NCBI RefSeq assembly: GCF_002210345.1
Contig: NZ_MWQI01000001.1
Coordinates: forward strand, 744,001 to 808,000
Direction: 5' to 3'
From: Fibrobacter sp. UWB4
GTDB lineage: Bacteria; Fibrobacterota; Fibrobacteria; Fibrobacterales; Fibrobacteraceae
Length of the DNA stretch: 64,000 nt
Positions 37,616-46,333 of the stretch are shown in pieces. A program made the position numbers and the translations under genes. Each line of letters begins with the position of its first letter. Position 1 is the stretch's first letter. Under the pieces are notes generated by a model. That model was not told the origin of the DNA, ran no database searches, and saw nothing but the letters and a program-made list of their open reading frames with translations.

Positions 37616-38584
37616 TTAATCAAGTTTGTCGAAGAAAATCTCGCCGTCTTGCTGGACGATGGTGATGGTGTGCGCGCCTTTGTTGCCCATGTCGTTGTAA
37701 TGGACAAGGTATTTGCCGTTGCCGAGATGTTCGATTTTTTCGATTTCATGAATGCCTTCGCCATCCTGGGCGTCGCTGCGGAATTTCCAGACGGCGTAGC
37801 CGCCACCATCGCTGAACTCGTCGTTGTACGCTTTTGAAAGCTCTTGGGCGAGACTCTTTGTGCAATACTTTGCGATGACAGCATCGGTCGCTTCTTCTGT
37901 TCCGAATATGTAATTGCTGTAGAACGACTGGATTTTTTCTATGGCCTTGGAATCTGCGTCGTTGCTAGTGTTCTTTTTTGATTCTTCTGGCAAAAAGCCG
38001 TGGTTTTTGAAAATGTTGAAAATTTTGCTGTAGCGCTCGTCGTTATGTTCGCTAGGTCTAATGGAAAATCTATTTAAACGCTTTTCATTTGCGACCTCGA
38101 TGGATACGTCTGAACATAGATAAGCAATCTGGTATATGTCTAAATAAACACCAAGGGGCTTTGTCTCGATGGAATTTAAATCGAAAATGTTCAATTCGAT
38201 AAATTCATTGTAAATGGCCTTGGCTTCTTGCGGTTCTGCTGTTTTTACTGTTTTATGAATGGCTTTGCCGTCGTCTTCATAAGTTGTCTTGGTGCATTTA
38301 GAAAAATCGGCAGTTTTGCATGTGAACTCCAGAGCGAGACCGCCCATATCGTCATTGGAAAAGGCGTACCGTAGAGAGAAAAAATCACCTGATGAAATTG
38401 GCTTTAAGTCGTATTTGCTTAAAAGGTTCTTTAAATTTTGTTCGTCATCTGCGTTGAATTCATGAAACTCGTCAATGCGAAAAATATTTGCACGGTCTAA
38501 TGTAAAGATGATATCATGATGAAAGTATATCAGTGCGACTACGCATATTGCCACTGCGATCCAAATAAATTTTTTCTTTGACAT
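37616..38584 (-). CDS. Membrane-anchored protein with a possible C-terminal DUF3828/NTF2-like domain
   Basis: 322 residues. A single N-terminal helix (FIWIAVAICVVALIYFHHD) should anchor it in the inner membrane with the rest in the periplasm. Residues 220-322 (KIQSFYSNYIFGTEEATDAV, then KYCTKSLAQEL and VHYNDMGNKGAHTITIVQQD) have the order of NTF2-like DUF3828 domains seen in lipoproteins. The middle part is unrecognised and contains paired cysteines. It lies between the L,D-transpeptidase and acetyltransferase genes on the same strand, four bases after the former. Confidence 0.6.
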   Translation of the reverse strand: MSKKKFIWIAVAICVVALIYFHHDIIFTLDRANIFRIDEFHEFNADDEQNLKNLLSKYDLKPISSGDFFSLRYAFSNDDMGGLALEFTCKTADFSKCTKTTYEDDGKAIHKTVKTAEPQEAKAIYNEFIELNIFDLNSIETKPLGVYLDIYQIAYLCSDVSIEVANEKRLNRFSIRPSEHNDERYSKIFNIFKNHGFLPEESKKNTSNDADSKAIEKIQSFYSNYIFGTEEATDAVIAKYCTKSLAQELSKAYNDEFSDGGGYAVWKFRSDAQDGEGIHEIEKIEHLGNGKYLVHYNDMGNKGAHTITIVQQDGEIFFDKLD

Positions 38585-38588
38585 AATT

Positions 38589-39110
38589 CTAAGGCTTGAT
38601 GGTTATAGGTGTACCGTCCTTGACGGCGTCGTAGATTTCTTCGATTTCGTCGTTTGTGACGGCGATGCAGCCGGCGGTCCAATCCTTCCACTTGTGCCAA
38701 AATTTAAAGAGAAATGCTGGAATCTTGTTCGGGTAGCCGTGGATCATGATATCGCCACCGGGCTCGTAATTGCCTTCTTTTGCGGCCTTGATTTGTTCCG
38801 CGTTCGGGTACGAGATCCTCAGCGATAAATGAAAAATGCTTTTGGGGTTGTGCCTTTCGATGGTATAATTGCCTTCGGGCGTCTTGTTGTCGCCGGATTT
38901 GACTTTTGCTCCGACTGGATTCTTACCCAATGAAATTCTGTATGACTTGACAACGACATCGCCGTTGCGCAAGTGCATTTGGCGCTTCGCCTTTTCTACG
39001 AGAATGTTATCGATGGGTGAGGTGAGCATGGCTTTGGGGGGGGCCTTTTCCGATGAGCAAGAGAACAAAAGAAATGTTAGTACAAGTAGGAGTATTCGTG
39101 ATAATTTCAT
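38589..39110 (-). CDS. L,D-transpeptidase (YkuD) lipoprotein
   Basis: 173 residues with a lipoprotein signal (LVLTFLLFSCSSEKAPP, Cys near residue 18). The YkuD core has GAKVKSGDNKTPEGNYTIE near residue 75, IMIHGYPN near 125 and DWTAGCIAVTNDEIEEIYDA near 145, which includes the catalytic Cys of the S/T-x-G-C motif and an upstream His. Such enzymes crosslink peptidoglycan or attach proteins to it; this short single-domain form is like YafK/ErfK-type murein transpeptidases. It is the first gene of the 39110-37167 unit. Confidence 0.88.
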   Translation of the reverse strand: MKLSRILLLVLTFLLFSCSSEKAPPKAMLTSPIDNILVEKAKRQMHLRNGDVVVKSYRISLGKNPVGAKVKSGDNKTPEGNYTIERHNPKSIFHLSLRISYPNAEQIKAAKEGNYEPGGDIMIHGYPNKIPAFLFKFWHKWKDWTAGCIAVTNDEIEEIYDAVKDGTPITIKP

Positions 39111-39195
39111 CAGAAGTTTTTGAAATGTTGTATGTTAATACATTTTGCAATATACAAAATGTTTAATAGGTTGTAAGCAGCGAATATGGCAAGCT

Positions 39196-39615
39196 TTAGG
39201 CGAATTTGATTATCAATTTTTTTCCGAGTGCCGCTGCAATTTTGTAGAGAGTTTCTACGGTAGGTGTGCCTTTGGGGGTCTCAAAACGCTGGTACGCTTG
39301 CGGTGTGAATCCGGCTGCTTTTGCAACTTCTGCTTTTGTTTTGCCACGGCGGGCTTCAAAAATTTTGTACGCCACTTCAATTCTTGGGGATAGTTGAATG
39401 GCGACAAGGTTTTTGTCTGCATCAGGCATCGTCTTTGGATAAACGAACGAATAACCCATATCAAGGTCGCATTCCATTGCTCCATCAAGTGCGTCCTTTG
39501 CCTGCTTAATAGCTTCTTCGCGAGTTTCGCCAAATGCGTTTACGTTCGGTAGGTCCGGGAACGAAACCACGTATCCCATGTCTTTATCTTTTTCAATTTT
39601 TGCAGCGTAATCCAT
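39196..39615 (-). CDS. hicB: HicB-family antitoxin
   Basis: 139 residues from the ATG at 39615, with GGAGGA just before it; a TTG at 39636 is less likely. The N-terminal half is the partial RNase-H-like HicB fold (GYVVSFPDLPNVNAFGETRE, then EAIKQAKDALDGAM). The C-terminal half is a helix-turn-helix (KTKAEVAKAAGFTPQAYQRF) that should bind the operator and repress the operon. It lies 13 bases behind hicA, in the usual toxin-first order. Confidence 0.9.
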   Translation of the reverse strand: MDYAAKIEKDKDMGYVVSFPDLPNVNAFGETREEAIKQAKDALDGAMECDLDMGYSFVYPKTMPDADKNLVAIQLSPRIEVAYKIFEARRGKTKAEVAKAAGFTPQAYQRFETPKGTPTVETLYKIAAALGKKLIIKFA

Positions 39616-39628
39616 GATGTCCTCCCGA

Positions 39629-39802
39629 TTAATCAAATTGCTTTAGAATGCGCTTCAAGTATGCTCCCTCGATTTCGTGCTTGTTTCTTTGTATCGGCAC
39701 TGATCGTCTTCCGGGCTTGGTGTAGATGTAGTGATCGCCAGAAACTCTAGCTTTAACCCATCCATGATCTTCGGCGTATTTGCATATTTCTCTAAATTTC
39801 AT
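39629..39802 (-). CDS. hicA: HicA-family mRNA interferase toxin
   Basis: 57 residues from the ATG at 39802 (MKFREICKYAEDHGW), the usual size. The conserved His is in RVSGDHYIYTKPGRRSVPIQ, within the double-stranded RNA-binding-like fold, and the protein ends in the helix IEGAYLKRILKQ. HicA cleaves mRNA and blocks translation unless bound by HicB. The intact catalytic His suggests an active module. The upstream region (39803-39930) is AT-rich and probably holds the autoregulated promoter. Confidence 0.9.
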   Translation of the reverse strand: MKFREICKYAEDHGWVKARVSGDHYIYTKPGRRSVPIQRNKHEIEGAYLKRILKQFD

Positions 39803-40007
39803 AATAAAAATACAACCTTTTTGTTGATTTGTCAATATATTTGTTTATCTTTCGTGGCTAAAAAGGTGACAATATTTGCTTTTTTTGAATGTAAATAAAA
39901 AGAATGTCGTATTTTGACATTCTGGAAGCTTTTTGAAAAATGCTGGAAGTGTGTACGAAGGAGGAGGGCTTGTTATTGAATTGAAAATAATTTATATCTT
40001 AAAGACT

Positions 40008-40172
40008 ATGAAAAATAAATTTGAAGCTAATATAGCCCAATCCAAAATGCAATCTGAGAAAATGCTGAAAACTATGCAGCAACTCTCTGCTGATGCGGTT
40101 TATACTGGCGCCTTCGAAATGTCTTTGGATGAAATTAACGCTGAAATTGAAGCTGTGAGGAATGGTCTATAA
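40008..40172 (+). CDS. Small antitoxin-like protein
   Basis: 54 residues from the ATG at 40008. It is helical and ends AFEMSLDEINAEIEAVRNGL, resembling the C-terminal toxin-binding tail of RelB/Phd-type antitoxins (DEINAEI-x-x-x-R). A longer frame to 39933 lacks a plausible start. Its TAA overlaps the ATG of the next gene by one base, so the two are coupled. No toxin gene is visible next to it. The family call is tentative. Confidence 0.5.
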   Translation: MKNKFEANIAQSKMQSEKMLKTMQQLSADAVYTGAFEMSLDEINAEIEAVRNGL

Positions 40173-40336
40173 TGCTGTCTTTTAAAAAGCATGCGAAAAA
40201 GTTCAATCTAGACGAAGAGGAACAAGAAATCCTTGCCGATTTCGAGGCAAATCATGCAGGAAAAACTCAGATTACCGAGGAACGCAGAAAAGAACTTGCG
40301 TCGTTGGCTAACGGTTTTTACAGGCATGAATCCTAA
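40172..40336 (+). CDS. Small antitoxin-like protein (BrnA-like feel)
   Basis: 54 residues, start codon at 40172 overlapping the previous stop (TAATG). The sequence KKFNLDEEEQEILADFEANH, then TEERRKELASLANGF, is a charged helical protein similar in pattern to short antitoxins with an acidic EEEQEI segment. It follows another antitoxin-like gene, and the minus-strand lipoprotein gene stops seven bases later. This could be the surviving half of a toxin-antitoxin locus. I do not recognise the family with certainty. Confidence 0.5.
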   Translation: MLSFKKHAKKFNLDEEEQEILADFEANHAGKTQITEERRKELASLANGFYRHES

Positions 40337-40342
40337 ATCCCC

Positions 40343-40966
40343 TTACATCCCGCATGCCTTTTTCAGATTGTCTTTATCATCTGGGCAAGATTCCATGATT
40401 TTGCAGGCTTCTTCTTTCTTGTTATCGCGGTAAAGCTGGTAGGCGTAAATGCAGGCGGCTTTTTCGTTGCCCGCTTCGATTTCGCTCATGAACAGGTTGT
40501 CTGCTTCGGCGAGCTTTTCGCTGTTGTTTTCGGCCTTGGCTTGTTCGCGGAGAACGATGGCATATTCGGGGTTCAGAATTTTAGTGTCGCCTCCGTGGTT
40601 GAGGGCCTTTTCATAATAATGCTTGGATGTTTCGAAGTTGTTCAGGCGACCTTCGGCGGCGGCAAAGCCCCAGTAAGACTCGTAGCGGGTAGAGTCTATA
40701 AGCCACGCCTGGTTGAAGCGCTTGATGGCGGTTCCTATATTGCCTCGTTTGAAAAAGGACCATCCGACAGCCATCATATGGTCAAAAGCTTGTTGTTCTT
40801 TGCCTTTGACGGTGTTTAAAAATTGCTGGTCTGCTTGCAACATTTCCGGGTTTTTGGGCTGGTTGCCGTATTCTGGGATTTCGTTGATGCTGCGTTGACG
40901 AAGACCGCTTGCGCAGCCGACAAGTGCGAAGATGCTCAATACAGAAATGATAGTCGAAAATTTCAT
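40343..40966 (-). CDS. Tetratricopeptide-repeat lipoprotein
   Basis: 207 residues with a lipoprotein signal (IISVLSIFALVGCASGLRQ, Cys near 18). Residues 60-170 hold about three helical repeats (AVGWSFFKRGNIGTAIKRFN, SYWGFAAAEGRLNNFETSKH, then EYAIVLREQAKAENN) of TPR or Sel1 type. The C terminus has a cysteine pair (CKIMESC). AAGGAGGT stands just before the ATG, one of the best ribosome binding sites in the window. It is probably anchored in the outer membrane; partner unknown. Confidence 0.8.
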   Translation of the reverse strand: MKFSTIISVLSIFALVGCASGLRQRSINEIPEYGNQPKNPEMLQADQQFLNTVKGKEQQAFDHMMAVGWSFFKRGNIGTAIKRFNQAWLIDSTRYESYWGFAAAEGRLNNFETSKHYYEKALNHGGDTKILNPEYAIVLREQAKAENNSEKLAEADNLFMSEIEAGNEKAACIYAYQLYRDNKKEEACKIMESCPDDKDNLKKACGM

Positions 40967-41092
40967 ATAAAACCTCCTTAAACGAATAATCCAATTAGTT
41001 TGATGCTTGCAACGCGGCCAAATTGAATGGCAGCCATTCTAATATATAGTTTGAAAATGAGTGCATATTTTCAATATAAATTATTTTAAGGC

Positions 41093-41130
41093 GAAAAAAA
41101 AACGCCCAGGCTTTGAACCTGGACGTTTTT
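41093..41130 (-). terminator. Rho-independent terminator of leuCD
   Basis: On the minus strand AACGTCCAGG, a loop and CCTGGGCGTT form a long stem followed by eight T. The reverse orientation also ends in T5, so it may act in both directions. Confidence 0.85.
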
Positions 41131-41135
41131 GAAAG

Positions 41136-41202
41136 GGAGGTGCCTGCTCGGAGGCGGGCATGACATTTTTACTGTCTACTTCCTACCGTCTACTGTCTAC
41201 TT
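41136..41202. repeat. REP-like palindrome followed by a heptamer array
   Basis: GGAGGTGCCTGCTCGGAGGC with GGGCATGACA (41136-41165) is a member of the REP-like family. The array at 41171-41202 reads, on the minus strand, GTAGACA GTAGACG and GTAGGAA GTAGACA. The first of these supplies the TAG stop codon of leuD. Confidence 0.8.
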
Positions 41203-41799
41203 CAGAAAGTTCATGTACGGGAGCTTCTTGGCGAGTTCCTGCACCTTGTCGGCGTTGGCCATGAGGGCGGAGCGTGCGTGCCAGGAGCCGTCGAGGAACT
41301 GACCGCGGGGGCCGTCAGCAAGCGTGAGCTCGATGGTTTCGTCACCCATCTTGAGCGTACGGCTTTCGGTGCTGGTGACGAGTTCTTCGCTCGGGTGAGC
41401 TTCGATCCAGGCGAGGATCTTGTCTGCGACTTCGTGGCTCACCTTGTAGCAAGGAACGCCAATAGCGACGCAGTTACCGAAGAAGATTTCGGAGTAGCTT
41501 TCGGCGATGATGGCGCGGATGCCCCAGCGCTTGAGAGCCTGCGGAGCGTGTTCACGGCTGGAACCGCAACCGAAGTTCTGGTTCGAAACGAGGATGGAGC
41601 CGTTCTTGTAGGCCGGATCGCGGAACGGGTGGACCTTGCCCTGAGCGGCGAGGCCAGCGATATCGTCGGCAAAGGCGTTTGCGCCGAGGCCTTCGAACGT
41701 GACGCACTTGAGGAAGCGTGCCGGGATGATACGGTCAGTGTCGATGTCGTTGCCGCGTACAGGAACGCCGGAACCTTTAACAATGTCGATAGAATTCAT
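41197..41799 (-). CDS. leuD: 3-isopropylmalate dehydratase, small subunit
   Basis: 200 residues. The swivelling aconitase domain is plain: GNDIDTDRIIPARFLK near residue 17, then ILVSNQNFGCGSSREHAPQA near 70 with the substrate-binding GSSREHA loop, and IIAESYSEIFFGNCVAIGVP. With LeuC it interconverts 2- and 3-isopropylmalate in leucine synthesis. AAGGAG precedes the ATG, and the gene starts 18 bases after leuC. Its last codon and stop run directly into a repeat array (AAG-TAG-ACAG). Confidence 0.96.
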   Translation of the reverse strand: MNSIDIVKGSGVPVRGNDIDTDRIIPARFLKCVTFEGLGANAFADDIAGLAAQGKVHPFRDPAYKNGSILVSNQNFGCGSSREHAPQALKRWGIRAIIAESYSEIFFGNCVAIGVPCYKVSHEVADKILAWIEAHPSEELVTSTESRTLKMGDETIELTLADGPRGQFLDGSWHARSALMANADKVQELAKKLPYMNFLK

Positions 41800-41817
41800 C
41801 TTTTAAATCTCCTTGCG

Positions 41818-43227
41818 TTACTTGATGTACTTACGGACGTCGGTGATCTTGCCTTCGATGGCGGCAGCAGCCACCATGGCGGGGCTCATGAGGATGGTGC
41901 GGCCCGTGGGGCTGCCCTGGCGACCCTTGAAGTTACGGTTGCTGGAGCTTGCGCTGACCTGGCGACCCTTGAGCTTATCCGGGTTCATAGCGAGGCAGAG
42001 TGAGCAGCCTGCTTCGCGCCATTCGGCACCGGCTTCCTTAAAGATCTTGTCGAGACCGAGCTGTTCGGCTTCCACCTTGATCTTCATGGAACCCGGAACG
42101 ACCCACATCTTGACGGTCGGGGCGATTTTGTGGCCCTTGATGATTTCGGCGGCGGCCTGCAAGTCGGAGAGGCGGCCGTTGGTGCAGCTACCCACGAAGG
42201 CGATGTCGATCGGGCGGCCAATCATCTTGGAACCTTCTTCCCAGCCCATGTATTCGTAGGCTTCGGAAATGACCTTCTTTTCGCTGCCTTCGAATTCGTC
42301 GATCTTCGGCATATTGCCGTTGAGCGGAATGGCCTGAGCCGGAGTGATACCCCAGGTAACCATCGGTTCGAGGTTGTCGCAGTTGATTTCGACTTCGTCG
42401 TCAAACTGGGCGTCGGCGTCGGTAGCCACAGACTTCCAGTAAGCAACGGCTTCGTCCCACTTGTCAGCCTTCGGGGCGTACGGACGGCCCTTGAGGTATT
42501 CAAAAGTCTTTTCGTCGGGGTTGCAGTAACCGACGCGGGCGCCACCTTCGATAGCCATGTTGCAGACCGTCATACGGCCTTCCATGCCCATTTCTTCGAT
42601 GACCGGGCCTGCAAATTCGTAAGCGTAGCCAACGCCACCGTTCACGCCGAGCTTAGCGATGTAAGCAAGGGCGACGTCCTTGGCGGTCACACCCGGCTTG
42701 AGCTTGCCGGTGAACTTGATGCGGCGAGTCTTCAAGGGGCTCATGGCGAGCGTCTGGGTGGCGAGAACGTCTGCCACCTGGCTTGTGCCGATACCGAATG
42801 CGATAGCGCCGAATGCGCCGTGGGTTGCCGTGTGGGAGTCACCGCAAGCAACGGTCATGCCCGGCTGCGTAACGCCTTCTTCGGGGCCAACGATGTGGAT
42901 CACGCCCTGTTCAGCAGTAGCGGGGCCAAAGAACTTGATGCCGTTGTTCTTGGTGTTGTTTTCGATATGGGAGAACATCTCTTCGGAAATGCCGTCCTGG
43001 AGCGGGCGGTTGCGTTCCGGGAATGTGGTCGGGATAATGTGGTCGACCGTTGCAAAAGTGCGTTCCGGGAACAGCACCTTCTGGCCTTCTTCGCGGAGCT
43101 GGGCGAAGGCCTGCGGACTCGTCACTTCGTGGCAGAGGTGAAGCCCGATAAAGAGCTGGCACTGGCCGCTCGGGAGCTTAGCTACCGTGTGGCTTTCGAA
43201 AATTTTCTGATAGAGTGATTTTCCCAT
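41818..43227 (-). CDS. leuC: 3-isopropylmalate dehydratase, large subunit
   Basis: 469 residues. It carries the 4Fe-4S cluster ligands in VGSCTNGR (near 345) and [10 protein letters not shown] (near 407). [20 protein letters not shown] and [16 protein letters not shown] near 130 match the aconitase superfamily. It forms the heterodimer with LeuD. No leuA or leuB is in the window. The leader before it (43228-43278) is short with no leucine-rich attenuator peptide visible. Confidence 0.96.
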   Translation of the reverse strand: MGKSLYQKIFESHTVAKLPSGQCQLFIGLHLCHEVTSPQAFAQLREEGQKVLFPERTFATVDHIIPTTFPERNRPLQDGISEEMFSHIENNTKNNGIKFFGPATAEQGVIHIVGPEEGVTQPGMTVACGDSHTATHGAFGAIAFGIGTSQVADVLATQTLAMSPLKTRRIKFTGKLKPGVTAKDVALAYIAKLGVNGGVGYAYEFAGPVIEEMGMEGRMTVCNMAIEGGARVGYCNPDEKTFEYLKGRPYAPKADKWDEAVAYWKSVATDADAQFDDEVEINCDNLEPMVTWGITPAQAIPLNGNMPKIDEFEGSEKKVISEAYEYMGWEEGSKMIGRPIDIAFVGSCTNGRLSDLQAAAEIIKGHKIAPTVKMWVVPGSMKIKVEAEQLGLDKIFKEAGAEWREAGCSLCLAMNPDKLKGRQVSASSSNRNFKGRQGSPTGRTILMSPAMVAAAAIEGKITDVRKYIK

Positions 43228-43278
43228 AGATTTGTCTCTTTTAGGTTTGTTTTATTGCGGGCGTAAATATAGAATTTT

Positions 43279-43310
43279 AGACGAAAGACGAAAGACGAAA
43301 GACGAAAGAA
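43279..43310. repeat. Perfect heptamer tandem repeat (GACGAAA)n
   Basis: Four consecutive copies of GACGAAA stand between leuC and the terminator of the next minus-strand gene. This is the cleanest 7-bp array in the window. Confidence 0.9.
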
Positions 43311-43313
43311 TAA

Positions 43314-43340
43314 ACAAAAAACACGGCCTTGAAAGCCGTG
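43314..43340 (-). terminator. Rho-independent terminator of the 43371 lipoprotein gene
   Basis: On the minus strand CACGGC, a seven-base loop and GCCGTG are followed by T6. The stem ends about 30 bases after the lipoprotein stop. Confidence 0.8.
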
Positions 43341-43370
43341 CCAATGTAGTCTTAACAAGAAAAACTTGAA

Positions 43371-43823
43371 TTAGAACTGTTCAATCTGAGTGTTGAACTT
43401 GTACTTGTCCTTGTAGTAGGCAAGCATTTCGTTGCTGTTGGAGAACGCGCGGCGCAGCGGATCGCGGAGGGAAGGTTCTCTCTTGACTTTCTTCTGGATT
43501 TCAGGAACAACGTCCTTGAAGAAAAGTTCGTTGCTGGCTGCTGCAACATGGTTCTGGTTGAAATCCATGTGGTAACGGCGTTCAACCATCTGGAACAAAT
43601 CGGACTGGCAGGAATTTTCTGGCGGCAAGTGGCTTGCGACAGGCATATAGCACTGCTTGATGTAGTCTTGCTTCATGCTTACGATGAGGCTATCAATGGC
43701 GGGAATGTTGTGTACCGAATCGTGATGATAAGCGAGTTCGGCTTTGGGGGTAACAACGCTGGAGCAACCGGTGAAAAGTGCTACTGCGATGATGAGGGAT
43801 GCCCCAATGATGGATTTTTTCAT
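43371..43823 (-). CDS. Small lipoprotein of unknown function
   Basis: 150 residues with a lipoprotein signal (ASLIIAVALFTGCSSVVTP, Cys near 20). The mature part is helical with scattered His, Met and Cys and has no known motif; SNSNEMLAYYKDKYKFNTQ closes it. AGGA lies just before the ATG. It is transcribed alone and has its own terminator. I do not recognise the family; it may be lineage-specific. Confidence 0.75.
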   Translation of the reverse strand: MKKSIIGASLIIAVALFTGCSSVVTPKAELAYHHDSVHNIPAIDSLIVSMKQDYIKQCYMPVASHLPPENSCQSDLFQMVERRYHMDFNQNHVAAASNELFFKDVVPEIQKKVKREPSLRDPLRRAFSNSNEMLAYYKDKYKFNTQIEQF

Positions 43824-43990
43824 GTCCTAATCCTTTTGTTTTGACATTGCTTTTTTTACTACATCAATCCCGTGTACCAAAGTTACTTAATTGTGGATTA
43901 TTTTGCGATAGTATGGGTGTAAATTTGCTGTTACAAATGCCCGTTTTTTGCATATTTTTACGTTACGTGTGACGTAAAACACCTAAAATT

Positions 43991-45514
43991 CTATTTCGAT
44001 GTTGGTTTGAACTTGTAAAACCACTTGATGGGGTCAATGACATCGTAACGGACATTGCCGACGCGTTTTTTCCCTTTCTTGCTGACAAGGCCTGTTACAA
44101 TGTGCGCGTGGGGGCCTGTGGTGTGGCCTGTGGTGCCGACCGTTGCAATCGGGTCGCCCGGCATGACTTCCTGACCGTTCAAATAAAGGAGCTTGTCGCA
44201 GTGCATGAACAGGATAACGTCTTGCTTACGAACGAGCGCTATAATCACGCCACCGCGTTCATCGCGGCTTGTCCAGGCTTTTGCGCCAAACGGGGCCAGA
44301 ATACGCGCACCTTGGCGGCTTGCGACGTCGATGCCGTTGTGCTTTCTCTGCGTGGCCGTTGCGTATTCGTGGTAAAATTCGGTTATATAGGATATGCTGT
44401 CCGAAATGACTGACGTCCAGTATTTCCATGCGGCGCCGATGGTGTCTGCCGAGGCTGGACGCTTTATGTCGTCTGGACGCGAAAAGCGGATTGTTGTTCC
44501 TTTGGGCGGAATGTTGAGGTTTCCCTTTTCCCAAGCGGTTACGCCAAAACCGTTATCTTCAAGCGTTTTTGCAACGTAGTTCTTGATCATCTTCTCGTTT
44601 GTGATGATGGCGTCAAATCGACCTATTGCGTAACGGGCGATGCGTTGCATGTTTTCAACGCCGTCGAAGGTGTATTCAAATGACGGGGCTACGGATAGCT
44701 GGTTTCTTTCCTGGATGCGGTCGCGGAGATTAGAATCGCTCCTGTCGATGTCTGTGACAAAGAGGAATGGTGCGACAATGACGGCTAAAAGCAGTAGCGG
44801 GAACAGGTTGCGAACGAGCCTCGGTACGCCGTCAAGCGGATTTTTGACGAGAATGGAAACCTTATGGAGCTTTTTGACGATTTTTGCGAATTCTTCGGGA
44901 TTTTTTTGGAAATCGGCAGCGAGAGCTTCTTTGGTGGCGCAGGCGTTGCGGCGGATTGCTTTACGGGCTTTCGGGTATTTCCGCCTAGCGGGGAGTTCTT
45001 TTGAAAGCCATAGAATCTCGATTCCTTGGGATTCCTTGACATCCTCGATGAACGATGCTGCCGAGTTTGATGATTTCTCGGTGACATGCATGATCAGGAT
45101 TCGGGCCATCGAGACCAGTGCTCCGACATTTTCAACTTGTTCTGTCGAAATGATTCCGATGACGTGGGGGGCAATCTTCTCGAGGTTCTTGAGATTGTGG
45201 TAGAGAGTTCTAAATTCGGTGTCCGATGAGGGAATGGCTTTTTTCCCTGAGAACATTATGTTTCCGTCGGTGGCGGAAATCTGTTCAATATCGTCGTGGG
45301 AAAGTCGCTTTTGAGAAAGATCTAAGGCCTGGAACGGCGCGTTTCCTGTGAACGGATGCTTGCCGGAAAAGTCAATTACAATAAAACGCGCACCGGCGTT
45401 AAGTGCCAGTGCGAATTTTTGCAAGGCTTCCGTGGGCAGCGCATCTTCGTCAGAGATGGCGAAAAGCGTTAGCCCGCCTTGATTGTAAAGGTTTTCCAGG
45501 ACCTTTCTTTGCAT
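43991..45514 (-). CDS. M23 (LytM) family peptidase with a degenerate N-terminal alpha/beta domain
   Basis: 507 residues. Residues 1-150 form alternating strands and helices (GARFIVIDFSGKHPF, VIGIISTEQ, ARILIMHV) like a MinD/ParA or receiver fold but without a Walker A loop. One membrane helix lies at about 235-255 (FPLLLLAVIVAPFLFV). The C-terminal M23 domain keeps His392 and Asp396 (HNGIDVA), His438 and His469/His471 (GPHAHIV), so zinc and catalysis look intact. It should cleave peptidoglycan crosslinks in the periplasm, with a cytoplasmic sensor half. It begins right after the 45518 gene and is coupled to it (TAAGGCATG). Confidence 0.75.
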   Translation of the reverse strand: MQRKVLENLYNQGGLTLFAISDEDALPTEALQKFALALNAGARFIVIDFSGKHPFTGNAPFQALDLSQKRLSHDDIEQISATDGNIMFSGKKAIPSSDTEFRTLYHNLKNLEKIAPHVIGIISTEQVENVGALVSMARILIMHVTEKSSNSAASFIEDVKESQGIEILWLSKELPARRKYPKARKAIRRNACATKEALAADFQKNPEEFAKIVKKLHKVSILVKNPLDGVPRLVRNLFPLLLLAVIVAPFLFVTDIDRSDSNLRDRIQERNQLSVAPSFEYTFDGVENMQRIARYAIGRFDAIITNEKMIKNYVAKTLEDNGFGVTAWEKGNLNIPPKGTTIRFSRPDDIKRPASADTIGAAWKYWTSVISDSISYITEFYHEYATATQRKHNGIDVASRQGARILAPFGAKAWTSRDERGGVIIALVRKQDVILFMHCDKLLYLNGQEVMPGDPIATVGTTGHTTGPHAHIVTGLVSKKGKKRVGNVRYDVIDPIKWFYKFKPTSK

Positions 45515-45517
45515 GCC

Positions 45518-45925
45518 TTACTTGGCGGCACCGCGCGGATAGGAGTAGCCAGAAGGAGGAGCTGCGACGAACTTGTCGACCTGGAGGTAAAGTTCTTCAG
45601 CGGATGCGGCCGGGTTGAAGAAGATTTCCTGGTTTCTGTTCTGGCTGCGGCCCTTGATCGGCTCGTTGCGGCGGCCACGGCTGACGATGCCGAGCGGGAG
45701 CACTTCGAGGAGCGGCAAAAGGCCGAAGTAACGGAAAAGGCTGAAGTTCTTCTGCCAGGTGGTGCGTTCTGCCAAGATAGCAAAGGTTCCTTCGATGATA
45801 GACTTGCTCTGGAGGAGATCTTCAGAGGTCATCGTCACGAGTTCGTGATTGGTGGGGAAGTTATTCTGGAAGTTTACCATGTCGCCTTTGAGATAGTTGG
45901 CGTCGCAGAGAAATACGAATTTCAT
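45518..45925 (-). CDS. Small cytoplasmic protein coupled to the M23 peptidase gene
   Basis: 135 residues. The start KFVFLCDANYLKGDMVNFQN suggests a strand and helix of a receiver-like or Rossmann-like fold, and the middle segment LLPLLEVLPLG is hydrophobic. The phospho-acceptor aspartate pattern of receivers is not clear. AGGAAAAA precedes the ATG. Its stop lies within four bases of the peptidase start, so both proteins are made together and probably interact. I do not recognise the family. Confidence 0.65.
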   Translation of the reverse strand: MKFVFLCDANYLKGDMVNFQNNFPTNHELVTMTSEDLLQSKSIIEGTFAILAERTTWQKNFSLFRYFGLLPLLEVLPLGIVSRGRRNEPIKGRSQNRNQEIFFNPAASAEELYLQVDKFVAAPPSGYSYPRGAAK

Positions 45926-46333
45926 TGTTTTTCCTGATTTGTATTGGTTTATTTTAAAAAATAGTTTTTTTTGGAATGTTTTGTCACTTTTCGGAGCTGT
46001 TTAGAGACGGATAAGGCCGCTTTTTTATCCAATTTTACAAAAAATTTACAATAGATTGGGGCTATAACAGTTTTTTTTCACAGTAGGTGTTTTTTTGAAA
46101 GGAGGTCTTTAGGCGACTTTTTTTGCCTGCTTTCGTATAACTCGTTGATAGTCAAGGAATTATGCGATTTATGGAAAATTGTTGGACAAAAATATCTTTT
46201 TTTGCTATGAAAAAAGATGATAGACAATTGAAAAGATTTTAAGGAAAAGCGTTATATTTAAATACGTTTTAAGGACGTGTGATAAATTTCATAGGGAAAT
46301 TTTGATTGCGTGTATGGTATTCGGAGAAATAAA
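45926..46333 (+). promoter_or_regulatory. Intergenic region upstream of the giant repeat-protein gene
   Basis: About 400 AT-rich bases. TTGAAA at 46228-46233 and TTATAT at 46252-46257, 18 bases apart, make a plausible promoter. GGAGA at 46323-46327 is the ribosome binding site for the ATG at 46334. A GAAAGGAGG sequence near 46100 is not followed by a coding frame of any length. No RNA element was recognised. Confidence 0.35.

Noticed and set aside
43279-43310. Tandem repeats considered as a CRISPR array
   Set aside because: Units are seven bases with no spacers, and no cas gene is present in the window.
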